From: Candidatus Hinthialibacter antarcticus
Lineage (GTDB): Bacteria; Hinthialibacterota; Hinthialibacteria; Hinthialibacterales; Hinthialibacteraceae
Reading direction: 5' to 3'
Assembly: GCA_030765645.1 (NCBI GenBank)
Contig: JAVCCE010000045.1
Location: 43,234 to 107,233, forward strand
DNA: 64,000 bases
How positions within the stretch are numbered: position 1 is the stretch's first letter; the number at the start of each line of letters is the position of its first letter. Made by a program: the position numbers and the translations under genes. The notes below the pieces were generated by a model, which saw only the letters and a list, made by a program, of their open reading frames with translations, was not told the DNA's origin and searched no databases. This document shows, in pieces, positions 25,331 through 33,904 of this stretch.

Positions 25331-26818
25331 ATGAAACTGAGTCGCATTTTATGTCCGATTGCGCTGGCGTTGGCGACTGGCCTGACAGTGCAAGCCCAAA
25401 CCGTGACCGTCAATTCATCCGGCGGCGCCGACTTCACTAACATCCAGGCGGCGATTAACTCGATTAATCCCACCAATGGTCAGCCCGATATTATCGAAGT
25501 TCAAGACGGCGCGACCTACACCGAACAGATTGTTCTTGGCGGTCTGCCTCCGATTGACCAAGCGGCGATTGGTTCATTTATCACCGATCTCGTCAATGAA
25601 AACCGCGATCCGCTCATCGTTCGCGGCATTGGCGCCAAGCCGGTTATTTGGCCGGATTCCGGGAACCTCGCGGCTTATGGCGTATTTGAAAACGACGCCG
25701 GTGACAACTTTACTGCAGGCATTGCTTTCTTTGGCGATGATATCACATTAGAAAATGTTGAAATTCGTCAACCGGATGGCAATAGCTCTTATGGTTTGAA
25801 TGGTCAGGCGAACAAGATCACCTTTAAGGAAGTTTTGTTCAAGCCGACTACCAGTGACCAAGCAGAAGATTTCTTCAACGTTAATAACAGTGACGGCGTT
25901 GTGACACTCTTTGGTAATGGCGGAACTTATAGTTTTGAAGATTGCGTCTTTGACGGTGAAAACGAAGATGGCGTCAAAGCCAACGCAAAAATCTACTTCC
26001 ACGGCATTAGTGATCTTGCTACCCCGATGACCAGCGTGTTTAACTTTGATGGATGTGAGTTTAAAAACACAAACGATGAGTTGACCCGTTTGCGCGCAAG
26101 ACCCGCGAGCCAAGGCAGCATTGATATCAACATGACCAATTGCCGTTTTGTTGACAATGACGCCAAGGCGCTTTACTTACAAGGAAACGGCGTGAATACC
26201 ATTGACGGCTGCTGGTTTGAAAATAACACCAACGGCGCAGATGTGAACCAAACCAGCGACGCCTCAACCATTTTTGTGCATGAGCGCGATGGTCACTCCC
26301 CCTCGCTGATTGTGAAAAATACCGTTTTTGCCAACAATGCTTCGAACAATGCGACCAACAATACTGTTGATGGACGCTATGCGGTGATTCTGGTACAGAA
26401 TGGGAACGATGTGAGCGGCGACATTACCATTGATCATTGCACCTTTGACGGCAACGGCGCTGCGGTTCGTTTCTTTGACCCGAATCTTCGCGACCGCAAA
26501 GCAACCATCACAAACACGATCTTTTCAAACAACATCACGGCAGGCATCACTGGCGATGGTAACGATGGGACCAACTTGAGTTATGTTCCTGACTCGGTCG
26601 AGTTCCTGGACATCACCATCACCAACAGCCTGTTCTTTAGCAATGGCGTTAATTTTGACGTTGGAACTGATTCGGGTACGGTTTCTGGCGACCCGATGTT
26701 CGCTGATGCGACATTCAAACTCAGCGACGGCAGCCCGGCGTCCGGCGCGGCGACCGATGGGACTGACATCGGCGCGGTGCAAGGCGGCACAGCGGTTGAA
26801 GGCTTCATGCTGTACTAA
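25331..26818 (+). CDS. Secreted parallel beta-helix protein
   Basis: 495 residues. Signal peptide 1-22 (cleavage after VQA-Q). The mature protein starts TVTVNSSGGADFTNIQAAIN, the standard opening of pectin-lyase-like parallel beta-helices, followed by many short strands with Asn/Gly turns (ITLENVEIRQPDG, IDGCWFENNTNGA, ITIDHCTFDGNGA). The end DIGAVQGG closes the repeat domain as in other polymorphic-outer-membrane-like helices. An AAGGAG site precedes the ATG. No catalytic residues can be assigned, so a polysaccharide lyase, hydrolase or plain adhesin role is open. It has its own terminator. Confidence 0.85.
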   Translation: MKLSRILCPIALALATGLTVQAQTVTVNSSGGADFTNIQAAINSINPTNGQPDIIEVQDGATYTEQIVLGGLPPIDQAAIGSFITDLVNENRDPLIVRGIGAKPVIWPDSGNLAAYGVFENDAGDNFTAGIAFFGDDITLENVEIRQPDGNSSYGLNGQANKITFKEVLFKPTTSDQAEDFFNVNNSDGVVTLFGNGGTYSFEDCVFDGENEDGVKANAKIYFHGISDLATPMTSVFNFDGCEFKNTNDELTRLRARPASQGSIDINMTNCRFVDNDAKALYLQGNGVNTIDGCWFENNTNGADVNQTSDASTIFVHERDGHSPSLIVKNTVFANNASNNATNNTVDGRYAVILVQNGNDVSGDITIDHCTFDGNGAAVRFFDPNLRDRKATITNTIFSNNITAGITGDGNDGTNLSYVPDSVEFLDITITNSLFFSNGVNFDVGTDSGTVSGDPMFADATFKLSDGSPASGAATDGTDIGAVQGGTAVEGFMLY

Positions 26819-26841
26819 GCCTCATTCATTCGTGAATACGG

Positions 26842-26876
26842 AACGGGAGACTCGAAAGGGCCTCCCGTTTTTTTTA
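26842..26876 (+). terminator. Intrinsic terminator of the beta-helix gene
   Basis: Stem AACGGGAG (26842-26849) with CTCCCGTT (26862-26869) followed by an uninterrupted run of T. It stands 24 bases after the stop. Confidence 0.9.
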
Positions 26877-26935
26877 ACGCTCTTGGTTCAAGTTCTTTGC
26901 GTAAGCAGCGCAGTGAATGTTTGATTCTGCCCGAA

Positions 26936-27457
26936 TCAGTTATGGGCCTGCTCTTTGTATTCGATAGTAAAGAGTTCTTCGGCGGTTTTCTTAAACGTAT
27001 CTCTGCCGCGCTTATCGACGGGGACCGCGCTGATTTCCCACTGTTTGAGTTGTTTAAGAATTTTCGGCTTGATGGTGAATACCGCTTGTTCGCCGGTGTC
27101 ATCATTTTCGATTCTCACGCGGACGGCGTTCGCATCAGTCAATATGATATTGCGTTTGCCCATGGTGGCGCCGGTACCGACCATCAGTCCGTCGATTAAG
27201 CAGGAATGCGGCGGCTTTGCCGGGCACTCGACATATACGGTCAATCCAAAATAGCGCGGGATGTGGTATTGCGTGACGGCGTATTCGCCCATGATGGCGC
27301 CCATCGCGACAAAGGGGCCGACGTGTCCATGAAAGCGTTCGAGTTGTATTAATGTGACTGGTTTGAACGATACGGTTGATTGCATGTGCGAACTTGGTGA
27401 ATAGACGAAGGCGGCGAGCGCCGCAGCGAGAGTCGCGAGAATGACGGTTCGTTTCAT
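26936..27457 (-). CDS. Exported FmdE-like protein
   Basis: 173 residues. A signal peptide (about 1-24) is followed by a domain like the E subunit of formylmethanofuran dehydrogenase: LERFHGHVGPFVAMGAIMG near residue 38 and SCLIDGLMVGTGATMGKRNI near 85. In typical members these stretches read HGHxCPG and DGxxxGTGCTxGK; here the Cys residues are replaced by Gly and Ala, so metal binding is altered. Export is unusual for the family. The ATG at 27457 has an AAAGGAC site. It lies 14 bp downstream of the pseudopilin gene on the same strand. Function unknown. Confidence 0.75.
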   Translation of the reverse strand: MKRTVILATLAAALAAFVYSPSSHMQSTVSFKPVTLIQLERFHGHVGPFVAMGAIMGEYAVTQYHIPRYFGLTVYVECPAKPPHSCLIDGLMVGTGATMGKRNIILTDANAVRVRIENDDTGEQAVFTIKPKILKQLKQWEISAVPVDKRGRDTFKKTAEELFTIEYKEQAHN

Positions 27458-27471
27458 TTTTGTGTCCTTTA

Positions 27472-28131
27472 TTAAGGGGCGCAATGGCCCGTATTGAGCC
27501 GGACGATAATTCCGGCGCTGATGGTCCCGTTGCTGGGCGAGTACCACGTGTGTGATGGCACTGGTTCCAACATGTGCATGTCGATTTCTTCGCGAATGAT
27601 GGGGCCGACGCTCCAAAGGCCGTATTGGACGGGCGACGCCGAAGCGGGGGTTTCATCGCTGGCATTGTTGTAAAAGATGTAATCGCCGTCGTCGGTTGGA
27701 AACGAGCGCGGCGCCCAGACGCCCTCTTCGGTCGGCATTCCATTGAAGAAGCCGAAGCCGGGCGAGCGGTATTTAATCGTTTGTCCCGCCGCTTCATCCG
27801 ATGCGCCGTTGAATGTGTAAAAAGGGTCTAGCGGACGCTGGCTGAGATACGCGATTGGGGTTGTTAGTTCAATCGGCAATTCATAATAACGGCGCATTTT
27901 ATTTTCACCCGAAGCCAGACAGTAGTAGCGCGACGGTGGGTAGGCGTCGCGGTCGATATGGTACGTTTCCAGCGCGTTGGCGCAGGTGTGGATATTCGCT
28001 TTGGCGGCGGCGATTTTGCTTCGCACCAGCGCATTCGTCCAGTTGGGCAGCGCAATGGCGGCGAGTAGGCCGATGATGGCGACTACCGCTAATAATTCAA
28101 TCAAGGTAAAAGCGCGCTTAGCGGTAGACAT
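27472..28131 (-). CDS. Type II secretion/type IV pilus pseudopilin
   Basis: 219 residues. The class III signal MSTAKRAFTLIELLAV is diagnostic: cleavage by prepilin peptidase before the Phe of FTLIE, then a hydrophobic helix (VAIIGLLAAIALPNW) and NALVRSKIAAAKANIHTCANALETY, the standard pseudopilin neck. The C-terminal part is an aromatic, Pro-rich globular domain with a YPPSRYY stretch. It matches the many GspG/DUF1559-like single pseudopilins of planctomycete-type genomes. The start at 28131 overlaps the end of the upstream gene by 14 bp. Confidence 0.9.
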   Translation of the reverse strand: MSTAKRAFTLIELLAVVAIIGLLAAIALPNWTNALVRSKIAAAKANIHTCANALETYHIDRDAYPPSRYYCLASGENKMRRYYELPIELTTPIAYLSQRPLDPFYTFNGASDEAAGQTIKYRSPGFGFFNGMPTEEGVWAPRSFPTDDGDYIFYNNASDETPASASPVQYGLWSVGPIIREEIDMHMLEPVPSHTWYSPSNGTISAGIIVRLNTGHCAP

Positions 28132-28927
28132 GCCAGTCATCCATTGCGCTTTGCGGCGATTGAAAATCATCAATACTGCGCGGCCACAAGAGGTAATCTC
28201 CCGTTGGAGGGTCAGTGGTATCTTCTTGATTGAACACGCCGATCAAGTTGAAAGAGCCTTCGGGCTGAGGGTGGTCGGCGATTTGGGTTCCATAACAAAG
28301 TTCAACCGGGAAGGTTTGGCCCGCTTCGTTGGCGACGGTGATGAAACCGCCGTTGCTCCATTCGCCTTCAGTGATGTGGACGTTCATCAGTTTGACCAAA
28401 CGCCCTTGGTAAAACTCGCCGCCGCTGGCGCGGCTGGGGTCAAACTGCTGTGCAGCTTCGAGGTCATCAATCTCGATCGGGGCGGGCAAGGCCGTCTCGC
28501 CCAAGCGCTCAATGGCAAAGGTTTGGTCTTTGTTATGGCGGTCGTTTATATTCGTTTTACCGCCGAAGAACCCGGTCAGCCCGGTTACGCGCACTCGTTC
28601 GCCTTGTTGAATGACGGGGTAGATCGCCAGGCCGCCGTTGTACCAAGCGCCCGAATAGATTTGAATACCGCCGGTACCGTCTTGAACGAAGAGAATCAAT
28701 GAAGAATCCAACACGCCGGAGGCTTCATCAAACCCATTGAAGATATCCGCGTCATTCAACGCGACGCCTTCGATGGCGTAGCGGTCTTGCGTTGAGATTC
28801 CCGCGAAGGTGGGCATCCCCATTTCGTCGCATGTGTTGATCTCTGCAATGGGGGTGAGGTTCTGGGCTTGGGTCGTTAGGCCAAATACAAGCAGTAAGCA
28901 GGGTAGGATAAGCCGTATGCTATTCAT
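28118..28927 (-). CDS. Secreted OB-fold protein
   Basis: 269 residues. Signal peptide 1-21 (MNSIRLILPCLLLVFGLTTQAQ). The mature part contains a beta-barrel pattern with VALNDADIF, LILFVQDGTGGIQIYSG and GERVRVTGLTGFFGG, which resembles the secreted OB-fold nucleic-acid-binding modules found in extracellular nucleases and surface proteins. A second half (KLMNVHITEGEW, NEAGQTFPVELCYG) repeats the pattern. The ATG follows AGGAGAG. It is the first gene of a three-gene group with the pseudopilin and FmdE-like genes; a link to a surface process is inferred. Confidence 0.7.
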   Translation of the reverse strand: MNSIRLILPCLLLVFGLTTQAQNLTPIAEINTCDEMGMPTFAGISTQDRYAIEGVALNDADIFNGFDEASGVLDSSLILFVQDGTGGIQIYSGAWYNGGLAIYPVIQQGERVRVTGLTGFFGGKTNINDRHNKDQTFAIERLGETALPAPIEIDDLEAAQQFDPSRASGGEFYQGRLVKLMNVHITEGEWSNGGFITVANEAGQTFPVELCYGTQIADHPQPEGSFNLIGVFNQEDTTDPPTGDYLLWPRSIDDFQSPQSAMDDWHVYR

Positions 28928-29023
28928 GTTGTCTCTCCTGGTTGGTGTTACGATATCATAAATAGTATTACTTGAGAGGCAGGGGCGCGTCAATGGGTGC
29001 GTGTTACTAATTGGCATTTCGTA

Positions 29024-30544
29024 TTACTGGGGGAATGTCATTGCAGTGATATATAAATCTTGAAACTTTGGATGTTCAGACAATGTTAAGTGTTTCGTGA
29101 TTTGGAGAATGGGTTCATACCAACGGGAATTTTCTTGAGGCTGGCACAAAGCGCACTTGGTTCCGCGTAATGAAGAGTTGCCGACCGGCGTCAGGCAATG
29201 GGCGGGCAGGGGAAGCAACCCGATTTTTTCCGCCGCGTGTAGATTCACATAATTACCGAAGGCGCCTGCCAGGTAGACATGCTCTAAATCATCAACGGTA
29301 GCGCCCCATTCTTCTATCAAGATTTCGAATCCCGCCGTGATGGCGGCTTTGGCGAGTTGGAGTTGGCGAATGTCTTGTTGGGTGAGATGAACCAAATTCG
29401 TGAGTGGTATCTTTTTGTCCGCAAGCGTAATTCGTCCGCTGGGGTTGATCCAATTGAGATCAAGCGCCGCCGCCGCTGCTTCAACCAGGCCGCTGCCGCA
29501 GATGCCTTTTGCTTTGACGCTGCCGATGACGCTGCATCGCAACTGCCCGTCTTCGGCCGTTACTTGGCTAATCGCGCCCGTTGTTGCTCTCATGCCAAAA
29601 TGAATGCGTCCGCCTTCAAACGCAGGGCCGACGGCGGTCGAGGTGCAGACGATTTTTTCCCGGTTGCCAACGATAATTTCACCGTTGGTGCCAAGGTCGA
29701 TCAATGCGCAAGGGCGCTCGCTTTGATGAAGTCCCGTTGCCAGGATTCCCGCCAAAAGATCGCTGCCGACGAAACTACCCAATGCAGGCAAAAACGTAAC
29801 CGTTGCATTTGGCATCTCATTCCATTGAAGATCATCGGGTGTAAATTGAACCGCGCTATTGTGCGGCGATTGAAACGGGGCTTGCGAAAGCGACGTAACA
29901 TCAAATCCACAAAAGATATGGTGCATAACGGTGTTGCCGGACAGGATGACTTGCTGTAGTTCCTTCGGCGGGACGTTCGCATCCTGCAGGAGCGTTTGTG
30001 CGGCTGCCTGTATGCAATCGCGAATGCGGGTGGTCAGTGTTTGCGCGCCGCTGTCTTGCAGGACGTATTGAATTCGGCTGATGAGGTCGCCGCCGAATTC
30101 CGCTTGGGGGTTCAGGCATGAGTAAACGCTAACGACGCAGCCTTGGCGAAGGTCGATCAGCTGCGCGGCGATGGTGGTTGTGCCCAGGTCAACCGCGACG
30201 CCGTACCCCGGGCGCGGCGTGAATGTGAATGGTTGATCGTCGCTAAGGACAGCCATGTCCCATTGGGCGACTTCAATCACGAGATCGGTTTCAGCGCGGC
30301 ATTGACAGGCGAGGCGCCATCCCTGGGCGAGTTCCTCATTGCTGGGGCGTTCGGTTTGTATCGGCGTGATATCTAGATTTCCGCTTAGGGTGCGAATGCG
30401 GCAGCCCCGGCATAAGCCTTTTCCGCCGCAGGGAAACTCGACGCCGGATGAGAACAGCGCTTGCTGTAATGGCGCACCGTAAGGGACGCTCAATACGCGG
30501 CCTTGCGGTTGGAGCGTAATTTGAACTGTTGAATCGGCGTGCAT
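29024..30544 (-). CDS. RACo-like corrinoid reductive activase ([2Fe-2S], ASKHA)
   Basis: 506 residues. Residues 1-90 form a plant-type ferredoxin domain with four Cys in a CGGKGLCRGC...CQC pattern for a [2Fe-2S] cluster. The rest is the DUF4445/ASKHA ATPase part: DLGTTTIAAQLIDL near 135, SGNTVMHH, and the ALIDLGTNGEIIVG and EAGGRIHFG-like segments, ending in a domain with VYLAGAFGNYVN. Such proteins reduce Co(II) corrinoid back to Co(I), using ATP to tip the redox balance. The ATG overlaps the upstream gene's TGA (TGATG), so it is coupled to the UroD-fold methyltransferase gene. It closes the methyl-transfer operon. Confidence 0.92.
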   Translation of the reverse strand: MHADSTVQITLQPQGRVLSVPYGAPLQQALFSSGVEFPCGGKGLCRGCRIRTLSGNLDITPIQTERPSNEELAQGWRLACQCRAETDLVIEVAQWDMAVLSDDQPFTFTPRPGYGVAVDLGTTTIAAQLIDLRQGCVVSVYSCLNPQAEFGGDLISRIQYVLQDSGAQTLTTRIRDCIQAAAQTLLQDANVPPKELQQVILSGNTVMHHIFCGFDVTSLSQAPFQSPHNSAVQFTPDDLQWNEMPNATVTFLPALGSFVGSDLLAGILATGLHQSERPCALIDLGTNGEIIVGNREKIVCTSTAVGPAFEGGRIHFGMRATTGAISQVTAEDGQLRCSVIGSVKAKGICGSGLVEAAAAALDLNWINPSGRITLADKKIPLTNLVHLTQQDIRQLQLAKAAITAGFEILIEEWGATVDDLEHVYLAGAFGNYVNLHAAEKIGLLPLPAHCLTPVGNSSLRGTKCALCQPQENSRWYEPILQITKHLTLSEHPKFQDLYITAMTFPQ

Positions 30545-31557
30545 CAGGGCTTGTGAGATTGCGCGTATTGTGTAAGCGCTTCGACGTTTTCTATCGGCGT
30601 CCCACGCGGGACCTCGCAGCCTGCGCCGACGATGTAACGCGGCGCGCATTGCTTGTGACATTCGGCAATGGCGCTGGTCACGATTTCCGGCGTTCCATTT
30701 TTTAAAATATCAACGGGAGAAATGTTCCCCAACAACACTTGTTTCTTTCCCATTACGCTGCGGGCTTCGTCCATCGGGTTCATCGAATCCAAATCGACGA
30801 TTTCGCATTCCAGCGAACCCATGCCTTCGTAGAGTTTGCGGGTCTTGCCGCAGATGTGCAGGCGTACTTTGGCGCCGAGCGAATGCAGTCCGTCGATCAT
30901 GCGCTTTTGCGCGGGCAGTACGAATTGTTTGTAGAGCTTCGGCCCGACGAGCGAGGCCGCCGCGTCGCCGACGCCGATGATGTCGGCCCCGGCTTCGATT
31001 TGGGCGACGGCGAAAATGAGTTCCATTTCAATAACAAAATCAAACAGCGCATTGACGAATTCCGGGTCGTCATAAAAATCCATCATCAGCGCATTGATGC
31101 CACGCAGGTCAGACGCTTGGGCGCAAGGGCCTTCGACCCAGCCTTCAATGAGCAGTTCGCCGCCGACGCGTTGTTTAAATAATTCCACTGCTTTTACGCG
31201 GTCGTTCATGCGCCCTTCCGCATGTGGGTCAGGAAAATCCAAGTCATTGAGACGGGGTTTTTCTTGAAGTAAGGCGCGTTGTTCATTGAGCGCAGGCGGC
31301 TGGTCGTCGAAATATTCCACGTCGGCGCCGAGGTCGGCGGCTTCGCGCGCGGGGTCGGAGATGACGGAGACGTAATCAAACTCAAAACGCTCCGCTGTCG
31401 CGATTTGGGCTTCAACCAGGACGCGGTGATCGCTGGCGTATTCAGCATAGGTTTTGTTGATCTGGTCTACGGCGAACATCATGGTGATTGGCATCAGCGG
31501 CAATTGGTCGGTCTTTTTACCTGCGATCATTGCCAGTACGCGTTCACGTCCGTTCAT
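30544..31557 (-). CDS. UroD-fold methyltransferase (MtaA/MtbA-like)
   Basis: 337 residues, uroporphyrinogen-decarboxylase TIM barrel used by corrinoid methyltransferases. The Zn site motif is HICGKT near 225 (His-x-Cys-Gly) with a late Cys at GAGCEVPRGTP near 310. Upstream DAAASLVGPKLY and IGVGDAA are typical. It could be the second methyltransferase that moves the methyl group from the corrinoid to an acceptor thiol. Its start overlaps the DUF1638 gene's stop by 4 bp and its stop overlaps RACo by 1 bp. Confidence 0.88.
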   Translation of the reverse strand: MNGRERVLAMIAGKKTDQLPLMPITMMFAVDQINKTYAEYASDHRVLVEAQIATAERFEFDYVSVISDPAREAADLGADVEYFDDQPPALNEQRALLQEKPRLNDLDFPDPHAEGRMNDRVKAVELFKQRVGGELLIEGWVEGPCAQASDLRGINALMMDFYDDPEFVNALFDFVIEMELIFAVAQIEAGADIIGVGDAAASLVGPKLYKQFVLPAQKRMIDGLHSLGAKVRLHICGKTRKLYEGMGSLECEIVDLDSMNPMDEARSVMGKKQVLLGNISPVDILKNGTPEIVTSAIAECHKQCAPRYIVGAGCEVPRGTPIENVEALTQYAQSHKP

Positions 31558-32294
31558 GGTTGCGGCTCCTCCAGTTGGATAATAGATTCATTGTAACAAG
31601 GAGCGATGCGCTTTCCAGGCGGGGTGATGAGGAATTCGTTTTCGTTCCATTGTCCATCAACCAGTCGTTGCAATAGTGACAGGTCGCCTTGGAGCGTTTC
31701 AAATTGCCAGTCTTTTTCTTTCGCATCCTGCTGGGCTTGTTTTTGAAAACGGTCGTCTGGTTCAACGCCCATTTCAATAAACGCGCATTTCGCATAATGA
31801 GGCGTCAAATCGCCGATGGTATCTTTGAGATAGCGCGCATTGTCTTCACCGTATTTTTCGACCAGTTCTTCATAAGAGGCGCCCATGCCTTGCAGTGAGA
31901 GTTGGCTCCATTGCCCTTCGCTCTCGCCGCGTTCAATCCATCCAGATGTTTTGAAATAGGTTCCCGGGTTATTTTCAAAATATTGCTGGTAGCGTTCTTT
32001 GTTACCGAGAAACATGGTGATGCAGTCATGGGCGCGGGGAACGGTAATAGAAAGCGTGTTTGCTTGCAGGCCAACGATGCCGTTGTTGCAGAGGCCGTAA
32101 GCGAGCGCAATGGCGTCATAGAGGTTTTCGTCAACCCGGTCTATTGCCTGTTGCAGATTGCTGCTCATGCCCTCGGCGCCGATGTCGTGTAAGCGCTTGG
32201 GCAAAAACTCTACGTCGATTTGATTGATTGACCGCGACGCGACAGCGCAAACCTCGCGGAAAAAAATTTCGCAGGCAATCAGTTTGATCTTCAT
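31554..32294 (-). CDS. DUF1638 family protein
   Basis: 246 residues, soluble. The start MKIKLIACEIFFREVC and the central segment ALAYGLCNNGIVGL, PRAHDCITMFLGN are characteristic of DUF1638, a family that accompanies corrinoid methyltransferases in bacteria and methanogens. Several conserved Cys and His (Cys8, Cys17, Cys in GLCNNG, His-Asp-Cys) suggest a metal site. The true start is the ATG at 32294, which overlaps the stop of the homocysteine methyltransferase gene by 4 bp (ATGA). The exact job is unknown; place in the operon suggests corrinoid handling or methyl transfer. Confidence 0.85.
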   Translation of the reverse strand: MKIKLIACEIFFREVCAVASRSINQIDVEFLPKRLHDIGAEGMSSNLQQAIDRVDENLYDAIALAYGLCNNGIVGLQANTLSITVPRAHDCITMFLGNKERYQQYFENNPGTYFKTSGWIERGESEGQWSQLSLQGMGASYEELVEKYGEDNARYLKDTIGDLTPHYAKCAFIEMGVEPDDRFQKQAQQDAKEKDWQFETLQGDLSLLQRLVDGQWNENEFLITPPGKRIAPCYNESIIQLEEPQP

Positions 32295-33160
32295 TCCAAC
32301 GTATCGCAAACGGCGCGAATAAATTCCGGCGTGGTTCCGCAGCAACCGCCGATAAACGATGCGCCGACTTCAACCAAGGCGCCAATGCGCTGGGCGAATT
32401 CTTGCGGCGTTGTGGTATAGACGGCTTCACCGTTGACCAGTTTGGGTAGGCCAGCGTTGGCTTTGATCCAGATGGGTTTGTCGCAGGCTGATTTCATGCG
32501 GCGGCAAATATCAATAAAGCCTTCGATGCCTTGCCCGCAGTTAGAGCCGATGGCGTCAGCGCCCGACTTGCACATCAGTTCCGCTGCTTCTTCCGGCGTG
32601 GTTCCCATCATAGTGCGGTCTTTGTTTTTGCCTGTATCAAACACCATACAGGCGACCACGGGCAAGCCTGTTTGTTTGGCGGCAGCGACTGCGATGCGGG
32701 CTTCGTTGGGGTCGGACATGGTTTCAATGACAATGGCGTCGGCTCCGCCCGCGGCTAGCGCATTGGCTTGTTCTTCAAAGGAGGCGAGTAATTCTTCTTC
32801 GCTGGTTTGTCCCATCATCAATAATTTACCGGACGGGCCAATGGAAGCGAACACTTTGGCTTTGTCTTGCGCGGCGCGTTTTGATATGGCGGCGCCTTCG
32901 CGATTAATGTCGATTGCTTTGTCAGCAAGTTCATGATCGCTCAGACGCACCCGGCTGGCGCCAAAGGTATTGGTCAGGATGATATTGCTTCCCGCTTCAA
33001 CGTAGGCGCGGGCGACTTCTTCAACTTTATCGGGGTGCGACAGGTTCCAGAGGTCGGGCGCTTCGCCAATGTTCAGGCCGCGCGCTTGCATTTGCGTCCC
33101 CCAGGCTCCATCAGTTACGACTGGACCCTTGGCGAGAAGCTGAGCGAAAAGTTCATTCAT
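32291..33160 (-). CDS. Homocysteine S-methyltransferase family protein
   Basis: 289 residues, TIM barrel like the N-terminal part of MetH or BHMT. Zn ligands are visible as the Cys of GSNCGQGIEG near 205 and the Cys pair of GGCCGTTPEFI near 272. The N-terminus has VTDGAWGTQMQARG and GSNIILTNTFGA. It could pass a methyl group from the corrinoid protein to homocysteine, or take one from a small methyl donor. The gene starts 18 bp after the corrinoid protein gene, with a GGGGA site. Confidence 0.93.
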   Translation of the reverse strand: MNELFAQLLAKGPVVTDGAWGTQMQARGLNIGEAPDLWNLSHPDKVEEVARAYVEAGSNIILTNTFGASRVRLSDHELADKAIDINREGAAISKRAAQDKAKVFASIGPSGKLLMMGQTSEEELLASFEEQANALAAGGADAIVIETMSDPNEARIAVAAAKQTGLPVVACMVFDTGKNKDRTMMGTTPEEAAELMCKSGADAIGSNCGQGIEGFIDICRRMKSACDKPIWIKANAGLPKLVNGEAVYTTTPQEFAQRIGALVEVGASFIGGCCGTTPEFIRAVCDTLE

Positions 33161-33178
33161 TTATTTTCCCCAGAGAAA

Positions 33179-33814
33179 TTATTTTGCAACCAATTCACGG
33201 GCGCGAATAACGGCTGATCGCGCTGTGTCACCATAGCCGTCAGCGCCGACTTCATTTGCATAGTCTTGTGTGATAGGCGCACCGCCGATCATGACTTTGA
33301 CCTTGTCGCGGACGCCGGCTTCGCGCAACGCTTCCAACGTATTTTTGATGGAAGGCATAGTGGTCGTTAAAAGCGTAGACAGGCAGATCAGGTCCGCATT
33401 TTTTTCGTTGATGGCTTGGATAAATGCTTCGGGCTTCACATCGACGCCCAGGTCGATCACTTCAAATCCGCCGCCTTCGAGCATGGATGCAACGAGGTTT
33501 TTGCCGATGTCGTGCAGGTCGCCTTTCACGGTGCCAATGGCGGCGCGTCCAATTGGTTCGGAGCCTTGCGCGGCCAATTGGGGACGAATTAATTCCATCG
33601 CCTCTTTCATGGCGCGGGCGGAAAGCAACATTTCGGGGATGAAATATTCTTCCTCTTCAAACAAATTGCCGACTTCATCCATCGCAGGCACTAAATATCC
33701 CGTGACGATTTCGAGCGGATCCATATTATCGGATAACGCTTGTTCCGTAATTGACTTTGAGGCTTTGGCGTCGCCTTCAACGATTGCCGTGTGGAGGGCG
33801 CTTAGATCAGGCAT
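33179..33814 (-). CDS. B12-binding corrinoid protein (MtaC/MtbC type)
   Basis: 211 residues, standard for this class. Helical cap (about 1-85) with the EEEEYFIPEMLLSARAMKEA segment, then a Rossmann-like B12 domain (about 90-210) with the DxHxxG motif GDLHDIGKNLV giving the lower cobalt ligand His, plus STLLTTTMP and GGAPIT loops. It carries the methyl group as methyl-Co(III). It lies between the 418-residue UroD-fold enzyme (90 bp upstream) and the homocysteine methyltransferase gene (18 bp downstream). GGGGAG ribosome-binding site. Confidence 0.96.
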   Translation of the reverse strand: MPDLSALHTAIVEGDAKASKSITEQALSDNMDPLEIVTGYLVPAMDEVGNLFEEEEYFIPEMLLSARAMKEAMELIRPQLAAQGSEPIGRAAIGTVKGDLHDIGKNLVASMLEGGGFEVIDLGVDVKPEAFIQAINEKNADLICLSTLLTTTMPSIKNTLEALREAGVRDKVKVMIGGAPITQDYANEVGADGYGDTARSAVIRARELVAK

Positions 33815-33904
33815 ATTTGTTCTCCCCGCAAAGATGATCCATCAGGTGATGTGATGTAATACGCTATACGATTTATATAACAATGTCCAGAATGAATTTT
33901 ACTA

